The notes below the pieces were generated by a model. It saw only the letters and a list, made by a program, of their open reading frames with translations, did not search any database and was not told where the DNA came from. Below are positions 1 to 8,487 of a stretch of DNA of 64,000 nucleotides, piece by piece. The stretch is from JAJKIP01 sp037200685 (GTDB taxonomy: Bacteria > Bacteroidota > Bacteroidia > Chitinophagales > Chitinophagaceae). Position 1 is the first letter of the stretch; every line of letters starts with the position of its first letter. The stretch covers positions 135,527 through 199,526 of the forward strand of contig JBBCIG010000011.1 in NCBI GenBank assembly GCA_037200685.1, given 5' to 3'. A program made the position numbers and the translations under genes.

Positions 1-323
1 TAGAGATCAAAAAGTAGGATGGCTTCATGGTGTAGTGTTTCAGATAAATATAGAATTAATTTTTGCTTTTTTTAAATAGCTGGAACGATATGCAAAGGAA
101 TAATATTGTGCTTTGAAAAATTCCAATTGCCCTACATTCGCAGCGCTAAAAAAACAGAAAAAATAAAAGGTGATCCGGGAAAGTATTTTATATTTCGGTG
201 ACATAATACTCTGTTTTTTATGCTTGCTCCGTTCCTTTATGCAAATGACATAAATTCGGCATCTTTGCGCTACTTTTAGGCCTGTCAAATAATTCTTTAT
301 ATTAGTAATATCAAACCGGGAAC
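1..323. other. Intergenic, no gene seen
   Basis: A+T-rich stretch upstream of the pigment genes. The only open frame, on the minus strand at 40-288, has no recognisable protein character. A CATCTTTG at 260-267 resembles the Bacteroidota -7 promoter element TAnnTTTG, but I see no convincing -33 TTG at the right distance, so I do not call a promoter. Confidence 0.5.
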
Positions 324-1901
324 ATGATAAATGTCGGGGAAAAAGAGCTTTTTTTGAATGATTTTTCAGATATCCTGTTTAAGGAAAAACAGGTGGCGCT
401 GGACAAGACCGCCGTTGAAAAAGTAAGTGCGAATTTCCAATTTTTAAAGCAATTTTCTTTTAATAAGCTTATCTACGGAATCAATACCGGCTTCGGCCCG
501 ATGGCCCAGTATAAAATAAGCGAGGCGAACCTTTTACAATTACAATATAACCTCATCAGGAGCCATAGTTCCGGCGGTGGAAAGCTCATGTCGCCGATCA
601 TTGTAAAAGCAGTAATGATTGCCCGACTCAATAGCCTGATGCAGGCGTATTCAGGTGTGCATACCGATGTGGTGGAATTGCTGGCTACATTAATTAATAA
701 AAATATTACCCCTTGTATTTATGAACACGGTGGCGTTGGCGCCAGTGGTGACCTGGTGCAATTGGCGCATCTCGGACTTGCTTTGATAGGTGAAGGCGAA
801 GTGATTTATGAAAATGAAGTGTACCCGGCCATGGATATTTACAATAAGCTGGGAGTAAAACCACTTTCCATTCATATAAGGGAGGGGTTGGCTATTCTAA
901 ATGGAACTTCCGCCATGACCGGTATCGGGATGATCAATATTATCCAGGCACAAAAGTTATTGGAATGGTCCGTCATCCTGTCGGCGATGATCAACGAAGT
1001 AGTAGAAGCTTTTGATGATCATTACTCTTACGAATTGAATATCGTTAAGCATCATAAAGGGCAAAATAAAATCGCTGCGCAACTCCGTGATATTCTCAAA
1101 GACAGTAAAATGATCCGCAGCCGTTCTGATCATTTATATAATGAGAATAACATTAACCAGGAGGTATTTGAAGATAAGGTGCAGGAATATTATTCGCTGC
1201 GTTGCGTTACACAGGTATTAGGCCCTATATATGATACCATCGCACAGGCGGAGAAAGTGGTGGTGGATGAACTTAATTCGGTAAATGATAATCCCGTAAT
1301 TGATCATTTGAACCATAATATTTTTCACGGGGGAAATTTTCATGGTGATTATGTCTCACTCGAGATGGATAAATTGAAAATAGCTATAACGAAATTATCC
1401 ATGCTTTCAGAACGGCAATTGAATTATTTGCTCAATGAAAAGCTGAACCAGAAATTCCCACCATTCGTAAACCTGGGAGTGCTTGGTTTTAATTTCGGTA
1501 TGCAGGGAATGCAGTTCACCGCTACTTCTACGGTAGCAGAAAATCAAACGATGTCTTTCCCCATGTATGTACACAGCATCCCGAACAACAACGATAACCA
1601 GGATATTGTTAGTATGGGTTGCAATGCCGCCTTAATGACTAAAAGAGTGATCGATAATTCATTTGAAGTATTGGGTATACAGATGATGGCCGTATTGCAG
1701 GCGATAGATTACCTGGAATGCGTACCACGATTATCATCCAAGACAAGAAGCGTTTATACCGAGATAAGAAAGATATTTCCAAAGTTTATCGAGGACATGC
1801 CTAAATACAAAGACCTTGAGAAAATAAGAAAGCATTTTGAAAAATCAGATCCTGTTATTTCTTTCAAATTGGCAAACGTACCATCATCAGTGGTTTCCTG
1901 A
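324..1901 (+). CDS. Tyrosine ammonia-lyase, flexirubin type
   Basis: A 525-residue member of the aromatic amino acid lyase (HAL/PAL/TAL) family. It would deaminate L-tyrosine to p-coumarate, the aryl starter of flexirubin-type pigments. The Ala-Ser-Gly triad that cyclises to the MIO cofactor is at residues 140-142 (motif GGVGASGDLVQL), and the family motifs YGINTGFGPM (51-60) and NNNDNQDIVSMG are intact. The substrate-selectivity segment reads SHSSG, as I recall for the Flavobacterium johnsoniae TAL, which the whole sequence closely resembles. Histidine ammonia-lyase is the main alternative, but the downstream ketosynthase, ACP and dehydratase and the absence of other hut genes favour TAL. 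It is the first gene of a same-strand series, with a 95-base gap to the next. ATG start; length is normal for the family. Confidence 0.88.
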   Translation: MINVGEKELFLNDFSDILFKEKQVALDKTAVEKVSANFQFLKQFSFNKLIYGINTGFGPMAQYKISEANLLQLQYNLIRSHSSGGGKLMSPIIVKAVMIARLNSLMQAYSGVHTDVVELLATLINKNITPCIYEHGGVGASGDLVQLAHLGLALIGEGEVIYENEVYPAMDIYNKLGVKPLSIHIREGLAILNGTSAMTGIGMINIIQAQKLLEWSVILSAMINEVVEAFDDHYSYELNIVKHHKGQNKIAAQLRDILKDSKMIRSRSDHLYNENNINQEVFEDKVQEYYSLRCVTQVLGPIYDTIAQAEKVVVDELNSVNDNPVIDHLNHNIFHGGNFHGDYVSLEMDKLKIAITKLSMLSERQLNYLLNEKLNQKFPPFVNLGVLGFNFGMQGMQFTATSTVAENQTMSFPMYVHSIPNNNDNQDIVSMGCNAALMTKRVIDNSFEVLGIQMMAVLQAIDYLECVPRLSSKTRSVYTEIRKIFPKFIEDMPKYKDLEKIRKHFEKSDPVISFKLANVPSSVVS

Positions 1902-1996
1902 TAGCGTGGAAAAGGTATTTTGATAATACATTGCATTTAATAAATTAAGAGCAGGTAAAAATTTAATTACTCCATCCAGGAAAAGCTAGTAATAAA

Positions 1997-2725
1997 ATGA
2001 AATTTGCATTAGTAACGGGCGGGTCAAGAGGAATAGGCAGGGCTGTTTGTTTGAAGATGGCAGACATGGGTTACAACGTTCTCATCAATTACAAATCAAA
2101 TGTAGCGCAAGCGAATAATACACTTTCATTGGTGCAGGCGAAAGGGGTAAGTGGAGAAATAATACAATTTGATGTAGCTGATAAAGAACAGGTGCAATCG
2201 GTACTCGGTGGCTGGATGAAAGCAAATGAGGAAAAAGTGATCGAGATATTGGTAAACAATGCAGGCATACGGGAAGATGCGCTGATGATGTGGATGAAAG
2301 ATGAACAATGGGATAGTGTTGTAAACACAAGCCTTGGTGGTTTTTTTTATGTAACAAGACTGGTTATCAACAGCATGCTGTTGAAAAAATATGGAAGAGT
2401 GGTTAATATCGTTTCTCTTTCAGGGTTAAAAGGATTACCGGGCCAGACCAACTATTCAGCGGCTAAAGCCGGCGTTATCGGCGCTACAAAAGCATTGGCA
2501 CAGGAAATAGGCAGAAAGGGTGTTACTGTAAACGCTGTAGCCCCCGGTTTTATAAAAACAGATATGACGGAAGGATTGAATGAAAATGAATTGAAAGCGC
2601 TTATCCCGTTAAAGCGTTTTGGTTTACCTGAAGAGGTAGCTTATGCGGTGGGATTTTTAGCTTCACCCGAAGCTGCTTATATTACAGCCGAGGTGATTTC
2701 TGTTAATGGCGGTTTGTATTCTTAA
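1997..2725 (+). CDS. 3-oxoacyl-ACP reductase (FabG-like SDR)
   Basis: A 242-residue classical short-chain dehydrogenase/reductase. The NADPH-binding glycine motif TGGSRGIG is at residues 7-14, NNAG at 87-90, and the catalytic Ser-Tyr-Lys set is present with Tyr153 and Lys157 (YSAAK) and Ser140/142. It would reduce 3-oxoacyl-ACP to 3-hydroxyacyl-ACP in polyene chain elongation. The neighbours supply the matching ketosynthase, ACP and dehydratase, so I assign it to the pigment pathway rather than primary fatty acid synthesis; that is inference from context. It has a 95-base gap from the lyase and 85 bases to the ketosynthase. Confidence 0.87.
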   Translation: MKFALVTGGSRGIGRAVCLKMADMGYNVLINYKSNVAQANNTLSLVQAKGVSGEIIQFDVADKEQVQSVLGGWMKANEEKVIEILVNNAGIREDALMMWMKDEQWDSVVNTSLGGFFYVTRLVINSMLLKKYGRVVNIVSLSGLKGLPGQTNYSAAKAGVIGATKALAQEIGRKGVTVNAVAPGFIKTDMTEGLNENELKALIPLKRFGLPEEVAYAVGFLASPEAAYITAEVISVNGGLYS

Positions 2726-2810
2726 AAATCAAAATTCAAAAGTCAAAAGAAGCTGGCATCCGAATGCAACCCGGTTTGTTTTTTTAATTTTTATTTTTGA
2801 CTTATAAAAT

Positions 2811-4031
2811 ATGAATAGAGTTGTTATTACAGGTATGGGTATTTATTCCTGCATCGGGAAAAACCTCGATGAGGTCAGGGATTCATTATACAAAGGGAAA
2901 TCGGGGATTATTTTTGATCCTGTGCGGAAAGAATATGGATACAGGTCCGGTTTAACTGGTTTTGTAGAGAGGCCTGATTTAAAAGGTGTACTGGACAGGC
3001 GTGCCCGCATCATGCTTCCGGAGCAAGGCGAATACGCTTATGTGGCCACAGTGGAAGCGTTAAAAAATGCGGGCATCGACGCTGATTATATTAACCAACA
3101 CGAGATCGGGATATTATATGGTAACGATAGTTCGGGAAAAGCGGTTATTGAAGCCAATGATATCATAAGAGAGAAAAAGGATACGATGCTCGTGGGTTCC
3201 GGTGCGGTTTTTCAAACCATGAACTCAACGGTTACGATGAACCTGGCCACTATCTTTAAACTCCGGGGTGTAAATTTTACAATCAGTGCGGCATGTGCAA
3301 GCGGATCTCATTCAATAGGACTGGGTTACCATTTTATAAAAACAGGGTTGCAGGATTGTGTTGTTTGCGGAGGGGCGCAGGAGATAAATCATTTATCCAT
3401 GGGCACATTTGATGCTTTGTCGGCGTTTTCTGTTCATGAATCAACTCCTGCTAAAGCATCACGGCCTTTTGACAGGGACCGCGACGGACTTATTCCAAGC
3501 GGTGGCGCCGCTACGTTGATTTTGGAGAGTCTTGATTCCGCTCAAAAAAGAGGCGCTACTATTTTGGCCGAAGTAATCGGGTATGGTTTTTCATCTAACG
3601 GCAGTCATATTTCAAACCCGACGGTAGACGGGCCGGTAAGGTCATTGCGCATGGCCATACAAGATGCGGGCATTCAGGCAAATGAAGTTGATTATATTAA
3701 TGCACATGCTACATCAACGCTTGCAGGTGATGCCAGCGAGGCGAGGGCCATCAATGAAGTTTTTGGCGCTCAAAAGCCATATGTAAGTTCTACGAAATCA
3801 ATGACCGGGCACGAATGCTGGATGGCAGGCGCCAGCGAGATCATATATTCTGTTTTAATGATGCAAAATTCCTTTATTGCGCCTAATATAAACTTTGAAA
3901 ACCCCGACGAAGATTCCGCGAAATTGAATATTGTAAAAAATACAATAGAAAAAGATATAGTTGTATTTTTATCCAACTCTTTCGGGTTTGGTGGAACGAA
4001 TTCTTCACTTATCCTGAGGAAGTTGATTTAA
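2811..4031 (+). CDS. Beta-ketoacyl-ACP synthase (KAS II-like)
   Basis: A 406-residue thiolase-fold condensing enzyme. The nucleophile Cys162 lies in SAACASGSHS, and the two histidines of the Cys-His-His triad are His299 (NAHATSTLAGD) and His334 (MTGHECWMAG), so it should be catalytically competent rather than a chain-length factor. It would perform decarboxylative elongation in aryl polyene synthesis. The next gene (ACP) starts 11 bases after its stop, so the two are almost certainly cotranscribed. Aryl polyene systems normally have a second, chain-length-factor-like KS; none is present here, so it would have to lie outside the window. Confidence 0.87.
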   Translation: MNRVVITGMGIYSCIGKNLDEVRDSLYKGKSGIIFDPVRKEYGYRSGLTGFVERPDLKGVLDRRARIMLPEQGEYAYVATVEALKNAGIDADYINQHEIGILYGNDSSGKAVIEANDIIREKKDTMLVGSGAVFQTMNSTVTMNLATIFKLRGVNFTISAACASGSHSIGLGYHFIKTGLQDCVVCGGAQEINHLSMGTFDALSAFSVHESTPAKASRPFDRDRDGLIPSGGAATLILESLDSAQKRGATILAEVIGYGFSSNGSHISNPTVDGPVRSLRMAIQDAGIQANEVDYINAHATSTLAGDASEARAINEVFGAQKPYVSSTKSMTGHECWMAGASEIIYSVLMMQNSFIAPNINFENPDEDSAKLNIVKNTIEKDIVVFLSNSFGFGGTNSSLILRKLI

Positions 4032-4042
4032 TAAAACTGCAT

Positions 4043-4300
4043 ATGACGAACACAGAAATTGTTGATAAAATACATTCTTTTTTGGTAACGGAATTTGAAA
4101 TGGATGCTGAAAAGATTGTACCTGAGGCGAATTTAAAAGACACACTGGGCTTAGACAGTCTTGATTATATTGATGTGGTGGTAGTGATTGAAAGTAATTT
4201 CGGGTTTAAAATGCAGGCGGAAGATTTGGTTGATATCGCCACCTACCAGGACCTTTGTGATTTCGTCATTTCCCGGGTAAATTCCAAAGAACTGATCTGA
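4043..4300 (+). CDS. Acyl carrier protein
   Basis: An 85-residue acidic helical carrier protein. Ser39 in the LGLDSLDYID motif is the site for the 4'-phosphopantetheine arm. It would carry the growing aryl polyene chain among the ketosynthase, ketoreductase and dehydratase encoded around it. Its TGA stop overlaps the ATG of the acyltransferase by one base (TGATG at 4298-4302), so the two are translationally coupled. The normal ACP length and intact serine make this assignment firm; dedication to the pigment pathway is inferred from context. Confidence 0.9.
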   Translation: MTNTEIVDKIHSFLVTEFEMDAEKIVPEANLKDTLGLDSLDYIDVVVVIESNFGFKMQAEDLVDIATYQDLCDFVISRVNSKELI

Positions 4301-5178
4301 TGTCTTCATGGCACGGAAAATCTAAAGGCACCCCGCTGGGGTACCGCATTTTTGTGTGGGTTATAAAAACCTTTGGAATTTTACCAGCTTATTTCCTGCT
4401 CAGGTTTGTTGTACTGTATTATTTTTTATTTTCCTGGAAATCTTCACGGCAGATAATTTTCTTATACTCTCGTAAGCTTGGGTACAGCCGGCTATCATCT
4501 TATGCTAAGCTGTATAAAAATTATTATCTTTTAGGGCAGGGCATTATTGACAAAGTTGTAGTCATGTCCGGTATAAAAAATAAATTCACCTTTGATTTTG
4601 ATGGGGAAGATAATTTACGAAAAATCGCGGCCTTACAAAGAGGGGGCATTCTGCTTAGCGCTCATATTGGTAACTGGGATGTGGCCGGGCATTTATTAAA
4701 ACGTTTGGAAACCCGCATCAATATTGTACTATTTGATGGCGAGCACCAGCAGATTAAGCAATATATGGAAGGGGTGACGGGAAAGCGAAATGTAAATATC
4801 ATTGTTATTAAAAATGATCTCTCACATATTTACGAGATTAGCGATGCCTTTAAAAATAATGAACTGGTATGTATGCATGCCGACCGTTTTATAGAAGGGA
4901 ATAAAACGTTGACAACAGATTTTTTAGGAGAAAAAGCAAGGTTTCCGTTGGGCCCCTTTTTATTGGCGTACAAATTTAAAGTTCCCGTGTCATTTGTATT
5001 TTCGATGAAAGAACGGCCTTTACACTATCATTTTTTCGCAAGCGAAATCAAAGAGTATCATGATTTGGAAAAAGAGCCAGCCATGCAAAAAATGTTAAGC
5101 GAATTCTCAAAAGAAATGGAGGTTAAAGCAAAAGCGTATCCTGAACAATGGTATAATTATTATAATTTCTGGCAATAA
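4300..5178 (+). CDS. LpxL/HtrB-like acyltransferase
   Basis: A 292-residue protein of the lipid A biosynthesis acyltransferase (LPLAT) family. The H-x4-D catalytic motif is at His122-Asp127 (HIGNWD), after N-terminal hydrophobic segments at about residues 15-45 that would attach it to the inner membrane. Lipid A acyltransferases usually take acyl-ACP donors. In flexirubin and aryl polyene clusters such enzymes are thought to transfer the finished acyl chain from ACP to an acceptor, and I infer that role here. It overlaps the ACP stop by one base and ends 3 bases before the dehydratase ATG, placing it firmly in the operon. Confidence 0.82.
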   Translation: MSSWHGKSKGTPLGYRIFVWVIKTFGILPAYFLLRFVVLYYFLFSWKSSRQIIFLYSRKLGYSRLSSYAKLYKNYYLLGQGIIDKVVVMSGIKNKFTFDFDGEDNLRKIAALQRGGILLSAHIGNWDVAGHLLKRLETRINIVLFDGEHQQIKQYMEGVTGKRNVNIIVIKNDLSHIYEISDAFKNNELVCMHADRFIEGNKTLTTDFLGEKARFPLGPFLLAYKFKVPVSFVFSMKERPLHYHFFASEIKEYHDLEKEPAMQKMLSEFSKEMEVKAKAYPEQWYNYYNFWQ

Positions 5179-5181
5179 AAA

Positions 5182-5604
5182 ATGGGTACTCCTGTAAAAA
5201 ATATTTTACCGCTCATACCGCAGCGTCCTCCTTTGGTAATGGTTGATAAATTATTGTACAATGAGGATACAGTTACACGTTCGAGCCTCTTGATCAGGGA
5301 TGATAATATTTTTGTTGAGAATGGGGAATTGCGGGAGCCGGGGCTGGTAGAAAATATAGCACAGACCGCCGCGGCAAGGGCAGGCTATGTGTCGCAATTG
5401 GAAAATAAACCGGTGCAGGTAGGCTATATCGGGGCCATTAAAAACCTGGAGATTTATTCTTTTCCAAAAACCGGTGATGAAATTGTTACAGAAATTATCG
5501 TAAAAAATCAGATTTTTGAGGTGACTATAATATCCGGAACGGTAAGTTGTAATGGAATGCTATTAGCCCAATGCGAAATGAAAATTTTTATTAAAAACCC
5601 CTAA
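5182..5604 (+). CDS. Hotdog-fold 3-hydroxyacyl-ACP dehydratase (FabZ/ApeP-like)
   Basis: A 140-residue single-hotdog protein expected to dehydrate 3-hydroxyacyl-ACP to the trans-enoyl form, giving the conjugated polyene. The segment IPQRPPLVMVD (12-22) corresponds to the FabZ active-site loop, and Glu57 (EPGLVENIAQTAA) to the second catalytic residue on the central helix. Where FabZ has His in its PHR motif, this protein has Gln (IPQR). I believe this substitution is common in Bacteroidota homologues, but it means the mechanism or activity should not be taken for granted. It lies 3 bases after the acyltransferase and 12 bases before the next gene. Confidence 0.8.
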   Translation: MGTPVKNILPLIPQRPPLVMVDKLLYNEDTVTRSSLLIRDDNIFVENGELREPGLVENIAQTAAARAGYVSQLENKPVQVGYIGAIKNLEIYSFPKTGDEIVTEIIVKNQIFEVTIISGTVSCNGMLLAQCEMKIFIKNP

Positions 5605-5616
5605 AGATAATTTGTT

Positions 5617-6270
5617 ATGAAAAAAATCCCCCGCTTAAGCTGGGTTTTCACAGCTTTATTGTTTTGTACAATTTCCGCTTCTTCTTTTTCGCAGGCATTA
5701 AAAGATGTTTTTAGCAACAGCGAATCACCCATCGTTTATCTCGGTATTGATTTTAGTAAGGCCCGCTTACTAGACCAGGGTAATCCTGATGACATTCGTA
5801 ATAAATTATACAACAGTATTAACCAGTTGATCATAAATGAACCGAAGAAATATGATTTGAAAGGCGCTTTTCACAAAGGGAATATCGACCACGATCTTAG
5901 CGCCGTAACTGCAAAAAATGATAAAGCGAATATTAATGATATCATTTCCACTAATTCCTCGGACTTTAATCGTTTCAAAGAAAGTGATATTTCTTCTATG
6001 GTTAGGGAACTTAATCTATCAGGAAAGAAAGGTGTAGGATTAGTGTTTGTAATGGAAGCCATGCGTAAACTGGATAAAAAAGGTGATGCGGCTATCTGGG
6101 TGACATTCGTAGATATGGGAACAAAAAAAGTGTTGATGACGGAGCGTATTGAAAGCAGCGCATCCATGGCGATTGGATTTCGTAATTATTGGGCTTCTAC
6201 TATAAAAAAATTAATTGATTTGATTGATAGTAGAAAGTATGACGAGTGGAAACAGAAATACGTGAAATAA
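5617..6270 (+). CDS. Secreted protein of unknown function
   Basis: A 217-residue protein I do not recognise. Residues 1-26 form a signal peptide ending in SSFSQA. There are no further membrane segments and no cysteine cluster. The mature part is charged and mixed alpha/beta, with a hydrophobic strand near VGLVFVMEAM and another at AAIWVTFVDM. It starts 12 bases after the dehydratase, so it is probably the last gene of the pigment operon, and a periplasmic or outer-membrane role in pigment handling is a reasonable guess. No catalytic motif was seen. Confidence 0.7.
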   Translation: MKKIPRLSWVFTALLFCTISASSFSQALKDVFSNSESPIVYLGIDFSKARLLDQGNPDDIRNKLYNSINQLIINEPKKYDLKGAFHKGNIDHDLSAVTAKNDKANINDIISTNSSDFNRFKESDISSMVRELNLSGKKGVGLVFVMEAMRKLDKKGDAAIWVTFVDMGTKKVLMTERIESSASMAIGFRNYWASTIKKLIDLIDSRKYDEWKQKYVK

Positions 6271-6304
6271 TGATAAACTTATCAGCACGGCAGCTGGTTG
6301 GATT

Positions 6305-6934
6305 TTACTTTTTTATTCTTATTGATAAATAGTAATGCCATAGTATCATGGTAGCAATGGTACGATAAGGTTTCCACGCTTCCGTTATCTTAAGTAAAGA
6401 TGTAGTTGAAATGTCTTTCGGTAATTTTTTTACTTGTTTCAATGCGTTTACAGCAGCCAGGTCACCGATGGGAAATACATCTGCCCGCTGTAGTGTGAAC
6501 ATGAGGTAAATATCAGCGGTCCAATTGCCAATTCCTTTTAATTTTATTAATTCGGCCCGCACCTTATCATCCGGCCATATTCCCATATTTAATAAATCAA
6601 ATCGATTGCTGACTATGGCTTCCGCAAGATGCCGCACATAACCCGTTTTCTGCCTGCTGAAATAGCAAGCCCTGAATTCTTCATCTGTTAATAATAAAAC
6701 CCTGGCAGGGTTTACTTCTTTTATTTTTTCCTGCAATTTGTTCAATGCTGATTTTGCTGAAGCAAGCGAAACTTGTTGTTCAAGGATGATGTGTACAAGT
6801 GTTTCAAATGTATTTGGCCTTGTCCACATTGGCGGATAGTCATAAGTTTGAATTACAGATCTTAGGTCCGGGTCAATTATTGTAAGCTTGTCGCATATTT
6901 TGCGAAAATTCCGGGAAGAGAAATTGTGTATCAT
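6305..6934 (-). CDS. DNA-3-methyladenine glycosylase II-like (HhH-GPD)
   Basis: A 209-residue base-excision repair glycosylase of the HhH-GPD superfamily, AlkA branch. The helix-hairpin-helix is at about residues 132-145 (KLKGIGNWTADIYL), and the catalytic aspartate is Asp158 in FPIGDLA. The N-terminal LEQQVS segment is also typical. There is no C-terminal Cys4 cluster, so it is not an EndoIII/MutY type. It would remove alkylated purines from DNA. It is convergent with the pigment operon (34-base gap) and appears functionally unrelated to its neighbours. Confidence 0.85.
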   Translation of the reverse strand: MIHNFSSRNFRKICDKLTIIDPDLRSVIQTYDYPPMWTRPNTFETLVHIILEQQVSLASAKSALNKLQEKIKEVNPARVLLLTDEEFRACYFSRQKTGYVRHLAEAIVSNRFDLLNMGIWPDDKVRAELIKLKGIGNWTADIYLMFTLQRADVFPIGDLAAVNALKQVKKLPKDISTTSLLKITEAWKPYRTIATMILWHYYLSIRIKK

Positions 6935-7123
6935 TTGATTTATCCTGCACCGAAGTTCGGAGAATAGTTGGAATGTATAAATTCATTGCGCAATATTTGC
7001 TTCGTTGATGAGTGAAGTTTTAGTGTTTATCCACTTTCAATACGAGACAGCAAGAGTAGATTAATTCTTCCCAGCCATTTTTTAAATTTATTTTTGCTCG
7101 TGTTGAAAAACGTATATTCAATA

Positions 7124-8431
7124 ATGAGGGTTTGTTTCCTGTTATATCTGATATCAATTATATTCAGTGGTATCGCTACCGGACAGGACGTAGCTGTTAC
7201 AGAAGTAGACAACGGGTGGGCGAATAATTCCGTAAACACAGTTGTATTCAGAAAAAATTCGTTAGTTACTTTCAACGACCAGCAGTTTATTGCTTTTTAT
7301 GATAAAGAAGGGTTTGTAGTAGTTGGAAAAAGAAAAACAGGATCGGTGAAATGGCAATTAAAAAAAACAATTTATCGTGGAAATGTAAAAGATGCACATA
7401 ATTGCATCAGCATCATGGTGGATGGTGCGGGTTACCTGCATATCGCATGGGACCATCATAATAATCAATTGAATTATTGTAAGAGCAAATGGCCTTATTC
7501 ATTGGATTTATCCGATAAAATGCAAATGACGGGCCTGCACGAGCAAAGTGTTTCTTACCCGGAGTTTTATAAATTATCAAATGATGCTCTTTTATTTTTA
7601 TACCGCGATGGCGGATCGGGCAGAGGTAATCTTGTGATCAATCAATATGATAGCAAAACAAAAAGATGGGCGCAGCTTCATGATAATTTAATTGATGGTG
7701 AAGGAAAACGAAATGCATACTGGCAGGCGTTTATTGATAGCAAAGGCGATATTCATATTTCATGGGTATGGCGGGAAAACCCTGATGTCGCCAGCAATCA
7801 TGATATGTGCTATGCAAAGTCATCGGATGGCGGCAAGACATGGATAACTTCAAAAGGAGAAAAATACCAGTTACCTATAACCGCGGCTACAGCGGAATAT
7901 GCCTGCAACATTCCTCAAAAAAGTGAGTTGATCAACCAAACATCTATGTTTGCGGATGCAGCAGGCAATCCTTTTATAGCTACTTATTGGAGAGAAACGA
8001 CTTCCTCCATTCCACAATATCATGTGATCTATAAAAAAGATAATGCATGGAGAACCGCTGACCTTGGTTTTCGTAAAATAACTTTCAGTTTAAGTGGTAC
8101 TGGCACAAAGCGGATACCTATTTCTAGGCCGCAGGTTATTACATGGAAAAATAGCGGCTTAATAAACACTGCTGTTATTTTCCGGGATACTGAGCGGGAT
8201 AATAAAGTTTCTATAGCTATTTGTAATGATCTTGAAAAAGGAGTGTGGGTAGTAAAAGACATTTATAATGAAGACATGGGTTCCTGGGAGCCTACCTATG
8301 ATACTGAATTATGGAAACAAAAAGAAGTATTGAATTTATTTATTCAAAAAGTGGAACAAACTGATAGAGAGGGAATAAGCAATATGCCACCACAGATGAT
8401 AAAAGTGATGGAATGGCGGCCTGAAAAATAA
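7124..8431 (+). CDS. BNR_4-family beta-propeller protein, putative polysaccharide-active enzyme
   Basis: A secreted protein of about 435 residues. I chose the ATG at 7124 because it begins directly with a signal peptide (MRVCFLLYLI...GIATGQ); the open frame continues upstream only from a TTG. The mature part has the repeat pattern of BNR_4 seven-bladed propellers, including WDHHNNQLNYC and SSDGGKTW. This fold includes ulvan lyases (PL24/PL25) and the GH145-type enzymes acting at rhamnose-glucuronate linkages, so an enzyme acting on rhamnosyl-uronate glycans fits the pectin locus downstream. The exact reaction cannot be read from the sequence. A DUF2264 gene follows after 56 bases and is probably cotranscribed. 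Confidence 0.72.
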   Translation: MRVCFLLYLISIIFSGIATGQDVAVTEVDNGWANNSVNTVVFRKNSLVTFNDQQFIAFYDKEGFVVVGKRKTGSVKWQLKKTIYRGNVKDAHNCISIMVDGAGYLHIAWDHHNNQLNYCKSKWPYSLDLSDKMQMTGLHEQSVSYPEFYKLSNDALLFLYRDGGSGRGNLVINQYDSKTKRWAQLHDNLIDGEGKRNAYWQAFIDSKGDIHISWVWRENPDVASNHDMCYAKSSDGGKTWITSKGEKYQLPITAATAEYACNIPQKSELINQTSMFADAAGNPFIATYWRETTSSIPQYHVIYKKDNAWRTADLGFRKITFSLSGTGTKRIPISRPQVITWKNSGLINTAVIFRDTERDNKVSIAICNDLEKGVWVVKDIYNEDMGSWEPTYDTELWKQKEVLNLFIQKVEQTDREGISNMPPQMIKVMEWRPEK

Positions 8432-8487
8432 TGCTAAAAATAAAACTGGGAAACGAATAACATTATGTTCTCATAAAATTTCAAGAA

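Noticed and set aside
260..267. Promoter -7 element before the ammonia-lyase
   Set aside because: CATCTTTG matches only partly and no -33 TTG lies at the expected distance.
40..288. Minus-strand open frame upstream of the ammonia-lyase
   Set aside because: Low-complexity, A+T-driven composition with no domain, no ribosome site and no partner gene; most likely chance.
6271..6284. TGATAA-AC-TTATCA hairpin between the unknown protein and the glycosylase gene
   Set aside because: Only 6 weak A+T pairs with a 2-base loop; not enough to call a terminator.
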